DNA of 64,000 bases from Bradyrhizobium liaoningense (GCF_018130825.1 NZ_JAFCJS010000007.1:124001-188000); one strand, 5' to 3'; counted from the stretch's first letter, positions 1 through 8,416 are shown. Notes: generated by a model not told the origin, from the sequence alone. Numbers and translations are program-made.

Positions 1-483
1 AAGGACTGGCCGTCGTTGTTTGCGCGCTATGGCCTGTGCTTCGTCACGGTGGTCGAGCGCCACGGCAAATCGGCGGGCAACGTCGCCTACGGCCTGCTGA
101 AGGATTTCGGCCTGAAGCGCGGCGCAGTGGCCTCCAGCGTCGGCCACGACAGCCACAACATCATCGTCGCCGGCATCAACGAGGGCGACATGCAGGTCGC
201 GATCGCGGCGATCAGGGAGCAGCAGGGCGGCGTCTGCGTCGTGGCCGATGGCAAGGTGAGGGCGCTGGTTCCGCTGCCGATCGCGGGGCTCCTGTCCGAC
301 AAGCGCGTCACGGAAGTCGCCGAGGAGGTCAAGGCGCTGAAGAAGGAATGGGCGGAAGCCGGCTGCACCATCCCCTACATGGGCTTCAATTTGATTCCCC
401 TATCGGTCATTCCGGAAATTCGCATCACCGACAAGGGCCTCGTGCTGGTGCCGCAAATGGAGCTGGCGCCGCTGTTCGAGTGA
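1..483 (+). CDS. ade: adenine deaminase, C-terminal part (cut by window start)
   Basis: The frame is open from base 1, so only the last 160 residues are present. They match the C-terminal domain of adenine deaminase, the amidohydrolase that turns adenine into hypoxanthine and ammonia in purine salvage or breakdown. Family-typical stretches visible here are VGHDSHNIIVAG near residues 44-55, the MQVAI segment, and the end part with PLPIAGLLSD and a PYMGFNL..LSVIPEIRITDKGL tail. The metal-binding amidohydrolase core lies outside the window. It is followed after 155 bases by the glyoxylate carboligase gene in the same direction, which fits purine catabolism running through allantoin to glyoxylate. 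The family assignment is firm; the metabolic link is inferred from context. Confidence 0.88.
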   Translation, partial: KDWPSLFARYGLCFVTVVERHGKSAGNVAYGLLKDFGLKRGAVASSVGHDSHNIIVAGINEGDMQVAIAAIREQQGGVCVVADGKVRALVPLPIAGLLSDKRVTEVAEEVKALKKEWAEAGCTIPYMGFNLIPLSVIPEIRITDKGLVLVPQMELAPLFE

Positions 484-531
484 AGCGGCTTTCACGCACC
501 GTTTCATCTAACCGATTGAGACATCCGCGAT

Positions 532-583
532 TTTTCCAGCGGTTGCCGCATCGTGGAAAATAAAATCGATCTCGTTGAGATCG
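532..583. promoter_or_regulatory. candidate operators upstream of gcl (two palindromes)
   Basis: Two inverted repeats sit between ade and gcl. TTTTCCA (532-538) is matched by TGGAAAA (554-560), and CGATCTC (567-573) is matched by GAGATCG (577-583) around a 3-base centre. IclR-type regulators of glyoxylate/allantoin genes use TGGAAA-type half-sites, so the first is a plausible regulator site. The 15-base gap between its arms is longer than usual for that family. The second palindrome has 7-bp arms and ends 55 bases before the gcl start. No regulator gene is in the window. Confidence 0.4.
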
Positions 584-638
584 CATTCTGCGCATCTGAT
601 GATCTCGCTCGCTGACTTAAACCCGAGCGAGGTCCGAT

Positions 639-2423
639 ATGGCGAAGATGCGAGCTGTCGATGCGGCCGTGCGTATCCTGGAGAAGGAAGGCATCTCGAC
701 TGCCTTCGGTGTTCCCGGAGCTGCGATCAATCCGCTTTACTCGGCGCTGAAGAAGCGCGGCTCGATCCGCCACATCCTTGCGCGCCATGTCGAGGGCGCC
801 TCGCACATGGCCGAGGGCTATACGCGGGCGAAGGCCGGCAATATCGGCGTCTGCATCGGCACCTCGGGGCCGGCCGGCACCGACATGATCACCGGGCTCT
901 ATTCGGCGATCGCCGATTCCATTCCGATCCTCTGCATCACCGGTCAGGCGCCGCGGGCGCGGCTCTATAAGGAAGATTTTCAGGCCGTCGACATCGAGTC
1001 GATTGCAAAGCCCGTGACCAAATGGGCCGTGACGGTGCGCGAGCCGGCGTTGGTGCCGCGCGTGTTCAGCCAGGCGTTTCATGTGATGCGCTCAGGGAGG
1101 CCGGGACCGGTGCTGATCGACATGCCGCTCGACGTGCAGCTCGCCGAGATCGAGTTCGACGACGAGACCTATGAGCCGCTGCCGGTCTACAAGCCCGCCG
1201 CGACGCGAAAGCAGGTCGAGAAGGCGCTGGAGATGCTCAACGCCGCCGAGCGGCCGCTGATCGTGGCGGGTGGCGGCATCATCAATGCCGACGCGTCCGA
1301 CCTGCTAGTCGAGTTCGCCGAGATCGCCAACGTGCCTGTCGTGCCGACGCTAATGGGATGGGGCGCGATCCCCGACGATCACGTGCTGATGGCCGGCATG
1401 GTCGGCCTCCAGACCAGCCATCGCTACGGCAATGCCACGCTGCTCGAATCCGACTTCGTGCTCGGCATCGGCAACCGCTGGGCCAACCGCCACACCGGTT
1501 CGGTCGAGACCTACACCAAGGGCCGCAAATTCGTTCACGTCGACATCGAGCCGACCCAGATCGGGCGCGTGTTCAATCCCGATCTCGGCATCGTCTCGGA
1601 CGCCAAGGCCGCGCTCGAGCTCTTCGTCACCGTCGCCAGGGAGTGGCGCCGGTCAGGCAGGCTTCGCGAGCGCCAGGCGTGGCCCGCGGCCTGCCGCGAT
1701 CGCAAGAAGACCATGTTGCGCAAGAGCCATTTCGACAACGTGCCGATCAAGCCGCAGCGCGTCTATGAAGAGATGAACAAGGCGTTCGGCCGCGACACCA
1801 CCTATGTCACCGTGATCGGCCTGTCGCAGATCGCCGGCGCGCAATTCCTCGGCGTCTACAAGCCGCGCAACTGGATCAACGCGGGGCAGGCGGGTCCGCT
1901 CGGCTGGACGCTGCCCGCTGCCCTCGGCGTGCGCGCGGCGTGTCCGGAGCGCGAGATCGTCGCATTGTCGGGCGACTACGACTTCCAGTTCCTGATCGAG
2001 GAGCTCGCGGTCGGCGCGCAGTTCAATCTGCCCTACATCCATGTCGTCGTGAACAATTCCTATCTCGGCCTGATCCGCCAGGCCCAGCGCGGTTTTGAGA
2101 TGGACTATCACGTCCAGCTCTCCTTCGAGAACATCAACGCGCCCGAGATCGGCGTCTACGGCGTCGACCACGTCACGGTCGCCGAAGGTCTCGGCTGCAA
2201 GGCGATCCGCGTGACGGATCCCAAGGACACGCAGGCGGCATTCGCGACCGCGCGCGAATTGATGGCCAAGCACCGCGTGCCCGTGGTGGTCGAGTTCATC
2301 CTCGAACGCGTCACCAACATCGCGATGGGCACCGAGATCGACAACATCGTCGAGTTCGAGGAGGTGCTGGATCTGCCGCTCGACGAAGTCGGCACCACAC
2401 GCGTGCTGCAGCCGGCGGAATAG
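639..2423 (+). CDS. gcl: glyoxylate carboligase (tartronate-semialdehyde synthase)
   Basis: This 594-residue thiamin-diphosphate enzyme joins two glyoxylates into tartronate semialdehyde plus CO2. The usual catalytic glutamate of this superfamily is replaced by valine: in the RHVEG segment the residue is V51, the same substitution and position as in the E. coli enzyme. This separates Gcl from acetolactate synthases. The N-terminal pyrimidine-binding domain has FGVPGAAINPLY at 23-34. The C-terminal diphosphate-binding domain has GDYDFQF followed by NNSYLGL. The start has a GAGG ribosome site 6 bases upstream. hyi follows after 11 bases and glxR after that, the standard glyoxylate-to-glycerate operon. 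Length equals the family norm. Confidence 0.97.
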   Translation: MAKMRAVDAAVRILEKEGISTAFGVPGAAINPLYSALKKRGSIRHILARHVEGASHMAEGYTRAKAGNIGVCIGTSGPAGTDMITGLYSAIADSIPILCITGQAPRARLYKEDFQAVDIESIAKPVTKWAVTVREPALVPRVFSQAFHVMRSGRPGPVLIDMPLDVQLAEIEFDDETYEPLPVYKPAATRKQVEKALEMLNAAERPLIVAGGGIINADASDLLVEFAEIANVPVVPTLMGWGAIPDDHVLMAGMVGLQTSHRYGNATLLESDFVLGIGNRWANRHTGSVETYTKGRKFVHVDIEPTQIGRVFNPDLGIVSDAKAALELFVTVAREWRRSGRLRERQAWPAACRDRKKTMLRKSHFDNVPIKPQRVYEEMNKAFGRDTTYVTVIGLSQIAGAQFLGVYKPRNWINAGQAGPLGWTLPAALGVRAACPEREIVALSGDYDFQFLIEELAVGAQFNLPYIHVVVNNSYLGLIRQAQRGFEMDYHVQLSFENINAPEIGVYGVDHVTVAEGLGCKAIRVTDPKDTQAAFATARELMAKHRVPVVVEFILERVTNIAMGTEIDNIVEFEEVLDLPLDEVGTTRVLQPAE

Positions 2424-2434
2424 GGGAGATCATC

Positions 2435-3220
2435 ATGCCGAAGTTTGCCGCCAACCTCACCATGCTCTTCAACGAGATGCCGTTTCTCGACCGCTTCGCC
2501 GCGGCGAAGGCGGCGGGATTTGCCGGGGTCGAGTATCTCTTTCCCTATGATTTCGACAAGGCGCAGCTGCGCGAGCAGCTCGAGGCCCATGGCCTGACGC
2601 AGGTGCTGCACAATCTCCCCGCGGGCAACTGGGCCGGCGGCGAGCGCGGCATCGCGATCCTGCCCGATCGCACCGCCGAATTCCGCGACGGCGTCTTCCG
2701 CGCCATCGACTACGCCAAGGCGCTCGATTGCGACCAGCTCAACTGCCTCGTCGGCATCGCGCCTTCCGATGCCGATCCGCGCGAGCTTCAGGAGACGCTG
2801 GTCGGCAACCTGCGCTTCGCCGCGTCGACGCTGGCGCGGGAGAACATCAAGCTGCTGGTCGAGCCGATCAACACGCTCGACATTCCCGGCTTCTACCTCA
2901 ACGGCACCGAGCAGGCGGTGCAGCTGATCTCCGAGGTGCGGTCGAACAACCTCTTCATCCAGTACGACATCTATCACATGCAGATCATGGAGGGCGATCT
3001 CGCCCGCACGATGCAGGAATATCTGCCCCAGATCGCCCACATCCAGCTTGCCGATAATCCCGGCCGCCACGAGCCCGGCACCGGCGAGATCAACTATCCC
3101 TTCCTGTTCCGTCATCTCGACGCGATCGGCTATCGCGGCTGGATCGGCTGCGAATACAAGCCGCGCACCACGACGCTGGAAGGCCTCTCCTGGCACGCGG
3201 CACAGACGTTTGAGACGTGA
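2435..3220 (+). CDS. hyi: hydroxypyruvate isomerase
   Basis: A 261-residue TIM-barrel protein of the xylose-isomerase-like superfamily. Hydroxypyruvate isomerase interconverts hydroxypyruvate and tartronate semialdehyde. Supporting segments are FAANLTMLFNE at the N-terminus, the LLVEPINT strand with its metal-binding glutamate, and WIGCEYKP near the C-terminus with a second conserved glutamate. The length is close to the 258 residues of the E. coli enzyme. It lies between gcl and glxR, which makes the reaction assignment much safer than the fold alone would. Confidence 0.94.
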   Translation: MPKFAANLTMLFNEMPFLDRFAAAKAAGFAGVEYLFPYDFDKAQLREQLEAHGLTQVLHNLPAGNWAGGERGIAILPDRTAEFRDGVFRAIDYAKALDCDQLNCLVGIAPSDADPRELQETLVGNLRFAASTLARENIKLLVEPINTLDIPGFYLNGTEQAVQLISEVRSNNLFIQYDIYHMQIMEGDLARTMQEYLPQIAHIQLADNPGRHEPGTGEINYPFLFRHLDAIGYRGWIGCEYKPRTTTLEGLSWHAAQTFET

Positions 3221-3232
3221 GGACATCCTGAT

Positions 3233-4135
3233 ATGATCGACATCGGCTTCATCGGACTTGGCACCATGGGACGGCCGATGGCCGGCCACCTCCTGGCCGC
3301 TGGCCATCGCGTTCTCCTGCATGATGTCGCGCCGGTCGCGCCTGAGCTGATCTCGGCGGGCGGCATCGCCTGCAAATCGGCCAAGGAGGTCGCGGAGGAA
3401 GCGGACGCCGTCATCATCATGGTGCCGGATACGCCGCATGTGGAAGCGGTGCTGTTCGGCAAGGACGGCGTCGCAAGCGGCGTCTCCAAGGGCAAGATCG
3501 TCGTCGACATGAGCTCGATCTCGCCATTGGCGACGAAGGAGTTTGCAAAGAAGATCGAGGCGCTCGGCGCCGATTATCTCGACGCGCCGGTGTCGGGCGG
3601 AGAGGTCGGGGCGAAGGCTGCGAGCCTCACCATCATGGTCGGCGGTCCGGAGCGGGCCTTTGGCACCATGAAGCCGGTTTTCGACAAGATGGGCAAGAAC
3701 GTCACCCATGTCGGCGCCAATGGCGACGGCCAAACCACGAAGGTCGCCAACCAGATCATCGTCGCGCTGACCATCGAGGCCGTGAGTGAAGCGCTGCTGT
3801 TCGCATCGAAGGCCGGCGCGAATCCCGCGCTGGTGCGCAAGGCGCTGATGGGCGGCTTCGCCTCGTCGCGGATTCTCGAAGTGCATGGCGAGCGCATGGT
3901 GAAGCGCAATTTCGATCCGGGCTTCCGCATCGAGCTGCACCAGAAGGATCTCAATCTCGCGCTCGAAGGCGCACGCGCACTCGGCCTCTCGCTGCCGAGC
4001 ACGGCGGTGGCGCAGCAATTGTTCTCGTCCTGCACCGCGCATGGCGGCAAGGCCTGGGATCACTCGGCCATGGTGCGGGCACTGGAACTGATGGCGGGCC
4101 ACGAGATCGCCGCCGCCTGCACTGTTACGCGGTAA
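3233..4135 (+). CDS. glxR: 2-hydroxy-3-oxopropionate (tartronate semialdehyde) reductase
   Basis: A 300-residue beta-hydroxyacid dehydrogenase that reduces tartronate semialdehyde to D-glycerate with NAD(P)H. Visible landmarks are the N-terminal Rossmann motif GFIGLGTMGRPM, the substrate loop DAPVSGGEVGA near residue 120, and the catalytic-lysine segment TTKVANQ in the middle of the chain. Family members also act on related beta-hydroxyacids, but the position directly after gcl and hyi fixes the likely substrate. It ends the glyoxylate operon; the next gene starts 99 bases later and is unrelated. Confidence 0.94.
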   Translation: MIDIGFIGLGTMGRPMAGHLLAAGHRVLLHDVAPVAPELISAGGIACKSAKEVAEEADAVIIMVPDTPHVEAVLFGKDGVASGVSKGKIVVDMSSISPLATKEFAKKIEALGADYLDAPVSGGEVGAKAASLTIMVGGPERAFGTMKPVFDKMGKNVTHVGANGDGQTTKVANQIIVALTIEAVSEALLFASKAGANPALVRKALMGGFASSRILEVHGERMVKRNFDPGFRIELHQKDLNLALEGARALGLSLPSTAVAQQLFSSCTAHGGKAWDHSAMVRALELMAGHEIAAACTVTR

Positions 4136-4234
4136 CAGTCGCCAGTTTTGGTGTGTCCTTCGGCAAGCGGGAACCGGAACAATGATCCGGTCCCGCGGTT
4201 GAAAGCGAGGGACAATCACTGGAGACATCAGGAC

Positions 4235-4618
4235 ATGAAAACCCGTCTTGCGATTACGTTGGCTGCCGCGTCGCTGCTGGCTTCGAGCGCAGCCTTTGCC
4301 CAGTCGACGACCGAACAGGGCGCCCGAGATGGCGCGCGCGCGGGCGGCGATATCGGCGGCCCGGTCGGCGCAATGGTCGGCGGCACCGTCGGTGCTGCGG
4401 TCGGCGCAGGCCTCGAAATTCCGAACGCGGTGCTAGGCGGGATCCCGCGCAATGACTCCGTCGTGATCCACGAGCGCGTCGTCGTCGGCGAGCCGCTGCC
4501 TCCGACCGTGGTTTTGCGGCCCGTGCCGAACTATACCGAGTATCGTTATGCGGTCGTGAACGATCGCCGCGTGATCGTCGAGCCGCGCACGCGCCGCGTC
4601 GTCAAGATCATCGATTGA
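4235..4618 (+). CDS. small exported DUF1236-like protein
   Basis: A 127-residue protein. I chose the start at 4235 because it gives a clean Sec signal peptide (MKTRLAITLAAASLLASSAAFA, cleavage after about residue 22). The upstream in-frame extension adds only an unlikely tail. The mature part starts with a glycine/alanine-rich stretch (GARAGGDIGGPVGAMVGG), then a conserved end with YRYAVVNDRRVIVEPRTRRVV. That tail is typical of DUF1236 proteins, which are frequent in Bradyrhizobium and have no established function. It is probably periplasmic or surface-associated. Confidence 0.8.
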   Translation: MKTRLAITLAAASLLASSAAFAQSTTEQGARDGARAGGDIGGPVGAMVGGTVGAAVGAGLEIPNAVLGGIPRNDSVVIHERVVVGEPLPPTVVLRPVPNYTEYRYAVVNDRRVIVEPRTRRVVKIID

Positions 4619-4646
4619 TCGGCGCGATACAGGCTTTGAGGACGTG

Positions 4647-4675
4647 GGCCCTGCGGAGCGTCGCTCCGCGGGGCC
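4647..4675. terminator. GC-rich hairpin between convergent genes
   Basis: GGCCC-T-GCGGAGCG pairs with CGCTCCGC-G-GGGCC, giving a long GC-rich stem between the stop of the DUF1236-like gene and the stop of the convergent vanZ-like gene. No clear T-run follows, so it may act as a bidirectional barrier or a 3'-end stabiliser. Confidence 0.5.
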
Positions 4676-5038
4676 TCAGCTTGTGAGGGCCGAGCTTGTC
4701 CGAAACCGGGTCATGACCCAATCGGCGACGGCGGCGAGTGCAAAGCCGATGCAGGCGGTGCCGGCATCGACCAGAAAATCCTCCAGTCGCGCATGGCGCC
4801 CCGGCGCCCAGAATTGCATGAGCTCGAGTACGCCGATCAGGATCACTGAAACGACCGCCACTGCGAGCCGCCGCTGCCGGTAGGCGAGGCCGAAGGCCAG
4901 CCCGACCAGGATGAACGCCAGCGCATGCTCGCCGTCCTGGCCGAGATCGGAATGGGGCCGCAGGCCCGGAGGCCCGAGCGTTGCAAAGGTCACGGCGGCG
5001 GCAAGCAGCCAGGCAAAGGCGCGAACAAGAATGGACAT
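4676..5038 (-). CDS. VanZ-like small membrane protein
   Basis: A 120-residue protein with about four hydrophobic segments. The family-typical pattern is visible: a short periplasmic stretch with HSDLGQDGEHALAFILVGLAFG, then VLELMQFWAPGRHARLEDFLVDAGTACIGF, in which E, Q, PGR and the ED.L.N/DA.G motif are conserved among VanZ-like proteins. These small membrane proteins were named from the teicoplanin-resistance protein VanZ. In most bacteria the role is unknown. It is followed on the same strand, 78 bases away, by the decarboxylase pair, with no evident functional tie. Confidence 0.75.
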   Translation of the reverse strand: MSILVRAFAWLLAAAVTFATLGPPGLRPHSDLGQDGEHALAFILVGLAFGLAYRQRRLAVAVVSVILIGVLELMQFWAPGRHARLEDFLVDAGTACIGFALAAVADWVMTRFRTSSALTS

Positions 5039-5116
5039 TCGCGCCGCTTAGCACGGATTGGCAGGGGCCTGCCGCGGGATGCGGATCAGATCGCCGTGTA
5101 GTTAATGACGAAATGT

Positions 5117-5725
5117 TTAGAGTGGCTCGCGCACGCCGATGCCGTGCATGAAGCGCTCCCGGATCTGCACGGGGTCACGCCGCGTGGTGCCGACGCCCGG
5201 CTTGTCGTCGATACGGATCGCAATCAGGCTCGGCTCGTCAGCCGACATGGCCTCGTCGACCAGGCGCTCGAAATCCTCCTCGTCCGCGGCCCACGAACTC
5301 CTGGCGAGCCCCGAAGCGGTGGCGATGCCGACGATGTCGGCGACGCCAGCGGCCGGCGTCGGTTGTGCGCCGGTGATCTGGTAGATGCCGTTGTCCATCA
5401 CGATCATGATCAGGTTCTTCGGCTTCAGCGCCGCGATCGTCGAGAGCGCACCGAGCTGCATCAAGAGCGAGCCGTCGCCCTCGAGCGCGAAGACGGGGCG
5501 GTCGGGTTGCGCCAGCGCCACGCCGAGCGCGATCGGGAAGGCGAGGCCCATGCTGCCGAGCATGTAGAAATTCTGCGGGCGGTGGCCGGCGGCCCAGAGG
5601 TCGAAATTGGTGTTGCCGATGCCGCCGATCACGGCTTCCTCGTGCTTGAGCTTTGCGATCAGCCGCGAGGTCACATCGAACCGGTTCATCAACTTGGTAT
5701 TGCCAGTGTTCATATTTGAACTCAT
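5117..5725 (-). CDS. thiamin-diphosphate decarboxylase, C-terminal (beta) subunit, ComE/phosphonopyruvate decarboxylase-like
   Basis: A 202-residue protein equal to the diphosphate-binding domain of a thiamin-diphosphate enzyme. It has the full cofactor motif, EGDGSLLMQLGAL followed by IVMDNGIYQITG (GDG...about 25 residues...N). It starts 10 bases after the gene for the pyrimidine-binding half, so the two products very probably form one enzyme. Split enzymes of this kind include sulfopyruvate decarboxylase (ComDE), and phosphonopyruvate decarboxylase is a fused relative. The exact 2-keto acid cannot be read from the sequence. Start choice among three nearby Met codons is uncertain. Confidence 0.8.
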   Translation of the reverse strand: MSSNMNTGNTKLMNRFDVTSRLIAKLKHEEAVIGGIGNTNFDLWAAGHRPQNFYMLGSMGLAFPIALGVALAQPDRPVFALEGDGSLLMQLGALSTIAALKPKNLIMIVMDNGIYQITGAQPTPAAGVADIVGIATASGLARSSWAADEEDFERLVDEAMSADEPSLIAIRIDDKPGVGTTRRDPVQIRERFMHGIGVREPL

Positions 5726-5735
5726 TTGGCGGCGC

Positions 5736-6287
5736 TCACTTGTCGAACGTCTTGCCGCCCGTGAGCAGCGGGTTGAGGATCAGGGCCACCGGCGCCTGCG
5801 TGGTGACGGCCTGCTTGATCGAACGGTCGGCGATGAATTCGAGCTCGTCGAGCCGGGTGATGGTGTGATGCTCCAGCGCCAGCGAATCCAGCACCGGGCG
5901 CATGGTGCGGCAAACCAGCGACTGGCCGTAGTTGAACTCGCCGAGCGTGCCGCGCTCGGAGACGAACATGATCAGCGGGATCTGGTAGGGCACCGCGAGC
6001 GAGGCCAGCACGTTGGCGAGCGTGGCAAAGCCGGAGGTCTGCATCAGCACCGCGCCGCGCCGTCCGCCCATCCAGGCGCCGGAGACGATGCCGACGGCCT
6101 CTTCCTCGCGCGCGGTGGCGAAAGTGGTGAAGAAGGGATCGGCGTGCAAATTCTTGATCAGCGGCGTCAGCACGCGGTCGGGCACGTAGGGGATCAGGCT
6201 GATCTCGTTCCGCTTCAGGGTCTGCAGGACGATGCCATGCCAGCTTCTGTCGCTGGTCCCCTGTGTCTGCTGTTCCGCAATCGCCAT
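5736..6287 (-). CDS. thiamin-diphosphate decarboxylase, N-terminal (alpha) subunit, ComD-like
   Basis: A 183-residue protein equal to the pyrimidine-binding domain of a thiamin-diphosphate enzyme. The segment FATAREEEAVGIVSGAWMGG holds the catalytic-type glutamate, and MQTSGFATLANVLASL resembles the MQNSGLGN region of phosphonopyruvate and sulfopyruvate decarboxylases. I chose the start at 6287 because GGGAG lies 6-8 bases upstream; an in-frame extension to 6437 has no such site. With its partner it should decarboxylate a 3-substituted pyruvate to an aldehyde. The divergent gene 242 bases away encodes a D-2-hydroxyacid dehydrogenase, which could supply or remove the keto acid. Confidence 0.8.
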   Translation of the reverse strand: MAIAEQQTQGTSDRSWHGIVLQTLKRNEISLIPYVPDRVLTPLIKNLHADPFFTTFATAREEEAVGIVSGAWMGGRRGAVLMQTSGFATLANVLASLAVPYQIPLIMFVSERGTLGEFNYGQSLVCRTMRPVLDSLALEHHTITRLDELEFIADRSIKQAVTTQAPVALILNPLLTGGKTFDK

Positions 6288-6529
6288 TGCGTTCTCCCTC
6301 GAGCCGCGCATGCTTCTTGGTTCTGGCCGTCGCGGCGGTCTGCCGAACTTGACGCAGGCAGCGGGATTGTCAACATGTCCGGGCCGGCACCGTGATCTGC
6401 GCCAGACGGCCTGCCGTGACCGGCGCCGCCATGGCATAAGCGGCTATAACCAGAAAGCGGGAGGGGCACGGACGGGCGCGCATCGCGCTGACCTTGCGGG
6501 TCTCCCACGATAGAGCCGGAAGAGTCCTG

Positions 6530-7579
6530 ATGTCCGTCAACAGCAAGCGCGTCTTCTACGTCAAATATCTGGCCAATCCGATCTATGTCGACATCCTGAA
6601 GGCGCGGCCGGACGTCCGGCTCGATCGCATCGAGAACGAGAGCCCTGAAGATTTCTACGCGCCGATCCTGAGCGCGGCCCATGTCTATCAGATCGGCGCA
6701 GCCCGGGACGAACTGGCGCCGCATTTCCACGTCGACGCCGCGTTCCTGAAGCGCACGCCGAACCTCCTGCTTGTGTCCAGCAATGGCGCGGGCTTCGACC
6801 CCGTCGATGTCGAGGCCTGCACGGCCGCCGGCGTCGTGGTCGTCAACCAGTCCGGCGGCAACGCCCATTCCGTCGCCGAGCACGCGCTGGCGATGATGCT
6901 GACGCTGTCCAAGCGGATCATCCAGTCCGATCGCCGCCTGCGCCGCGAGCGCGACGTCAACCGCAACGAGCTCGTCGGCAACGAGGTCGAGCACAAGACC
7001 GTCGGCATCATCGGCCTCGGCAATGTCGGCCGTCGCATCGCCGCACTGTGCAAGGGCCTGCTCGGCATGAAAGTGCTGGCCTATGATCCCTATCTCACCG
7101 CCGAGGTGATGGCCGAGCGGGGCGGTGAGAAGGTCGAGCTCGACGAGCTGTTGCGCCGCGCCGATTTCGTCTCGATCTCCTGCCCGCTCGACAAGAAGAG
7201 CCGCAACATGATCAGCACGCGCGAGTTCGCGCTGATGCAGCCGCATGCCTACTTCATCACGACCGCGCGCGGCTTCATCCACGACGAGGATGCGCTGCTG
7301 CAGGCGCTGCGCGACAAGCGCATCGCCGGCGCCGGCCTCGACGTCTGGTCCAGGGAGCCGCCGCCGCCGGAGCATCCGCTGCTCCAGCTCGATAACGTGC
7401 TGGCGAGCCCGCACACGGCAGGCGTCACGATCGAGGCGCGCCAGAACATGGGCCGCATCGCCGCCGAGCAGGTGCTGGAGACGCTCGACGGCAAGCGCCC
7501 GCCTCGCATCATCAATCCCGAGGTCTGGCCGCGCTACGCCGAACGCTTCAAGCAGGCTTTTGGCGTGACGCCGGGGTAG
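6530..7579 (+). CDS. D-isomer-specific 2-hydroxyacid dehydrogenase
   Basis: A 349-residue NAD-dependent dehydrogenase of the D-2-hydroxyacid family (2-keto acid and D-2-hydroxyacid interconversion). The NAD-binding motif is VGIIGLGNVGRRIA. The catalytic arginine, glutamate and histidine are in SISCPLDKKSRNMI, DVWSREPPP and SPHTAGVT. SGGNAHSVAEHALAMML is the usual substrate-side segment. ATG at 6530 was chosen; the in-frame extension to 6494 lacks a ribosome site. It is divergent from the decarboxylase pair, so a shared promoter region (6288-6529) and shared pathway are plausible but not shown. Confidence 0.88.
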   Translation: MSVNSKRVFYVKYLANPIYVDILKARPDVRLDRIENESPEDFYAPILSAAHVYQIGAARDELAPHFHVDAAFLKRTPNLLLVSSNGAGFDPVDVEACTAAGVVVVNQSGGNAHSVAEHALAMMLTLSKRIIQSDRRLRRERDVNRNELVGNEVEHKTVGIIGLGNVGRRIAALCKGLLGMKVLAYDPYLTAEVMAERGGEKVELDELLRRADFVSISCPLDKKSRNMISTREFALMQPHAYFITTARGFIHDEDALLQALRDKRIAGAGLDVWSREPPPPEHPLLQLDNVLASPHTAGVTIEARQNMGRIAAEQVLETLDGKRPPRIINPEVWPRYAERFKQAFGVTPG

Positions 7580-7695
7580 GGCGCGCGAAGGGCTATTGCA
7601 CGCCAGCTATTGGTTACCGCGAGGGAAATACAGAGGGGCGCATCTTATCGATGGCGTGAATGAACGCGTATGACTTGTCCTGTAGATCAGGGAGC

Positions 7696-8136
7696 ATGAG
7701 CATACTTTCGATTGCGACATCCGGACTTTCTGCGGCGAGCCTGCGCGTGAGCGTGGCTGCGAGCAATATCGCCAACGTCAACACGACCGGCTCGCTCCCA
7801 GCATCAGGCGGATCGAGCACGCCGGCCAGTTCGGGCATTGCTCCGACGTTTCCCGCCGCTTATGTGCCGCTGCGAGTCGATCAGGTCTCCCAATCGAACG
7901 GCTCGACGCCGGGCGGGACGGTTGCGACCGTGTCGACGGTCTCGCCGAGCTATACCGCCCAATCCGACCCGAACGCTCCCTTCGCAAACCAGGACGGCCT
8001 GGTCGCCGCGCCGAATGTCGATCTCGCCAGCGAGTTCGCTGAGCTGGCGACCGCAAAGTACAGCTTCATCGCCAATGCGAAGGTGATTCAAGCCTACGCC
8101 GAGACGGAAGACACACTCCTCGATATCAAGGCGTGA
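7696..8136 (+). CDS. orphan flagellar rod protein, FlgC-like
   Basis: A 146-residue protein beginning MSILSIATSGLSAASLRVSVAASNIANVNT, which carries the N-terminal rod motif (SGL.A...R....A.NIAN.NT) of axial flagellar proteins. Its end, GLVAAPNVDLASEFAELATAKYSFIANAKVI, matches the C-terminal rod domain; PNVD...E...L..A...Y..N is typical of FlgC. FlgC is a proximal rod subunit about this long. No other flagellar gene is near. The middle is rich in Ser, Thr, Gly and Pro. It may be a paralogue kept apart from the main flagellar locus. ATG at 7696 follows GGGAG closely (short spacing), so the start is likely but not certain. Confidence 0.72.
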   Translation: MSILSIATSGLSAASLRVSVAASNIANVNTTGSLPASGGSSTPASSGIAPTFPAAYVPLRVDQVSQSNGSTPGGTVATVSTVSPSYTAQSDPNAPFANQDGLVAAPNVDLASEFAELATAKYSFIANAKVIQAYAETEDTLLDIKA

Positions 8137-8416
8137 TGACTGAGCTTGGCCCGGTCTCGCGGTAGGTCGTTTACCCCAGCTTTGCGCCGCGCTGCTGGAA
8201 CACGGCCTCGCAGGTCATGAGGTCGAGATGGCCGCCGCCCGACAAAGTGCAAGGCAAAATCCTCATGGGCGACCGGCATTTGCCCATAGACCCGCGCGGC
8301 AGGTTCCGCAACGAATCTTCCGCTCGGACGCGACAGCCCTTGATCCGCGTCAAAATCTCCTTCCCCTGTCCGGCCTAAATGGGATTAGAGTGCCGCCGGG
8401 GCAGCAGGGAGGTCCC
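8137..8416. other. intergenic stretch without a convincing gene
   Basis: About 280 bases between the FlgC-like gene and the next small gene. A 60-codon minus-strand frame (8171-8353), ending LDLMTCEAVFQQRGAKLG, has amino-acid character somewhat more protein-like than usual shadow frames, but no ribosome site and no family I recognise. It could be the remnant of a gene. I see no clear promoter, repeat or hairpin. Confidence 0.35.

Noticed and set aside
2156..4228. 690-codon open frame on the minus strand
   Set aside because: It lies antisense to gcl, hyi and glxR. Its arginine-, histidine- and leucine-rich composition is that of a high-GC shadow frame, and no family pattern is present.
8171..8353. 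60-codon minus-strand frame as a gene
   Set aside because: No ribosome site and no recognised family; kept only as a possible remnant in the intergenic entry.
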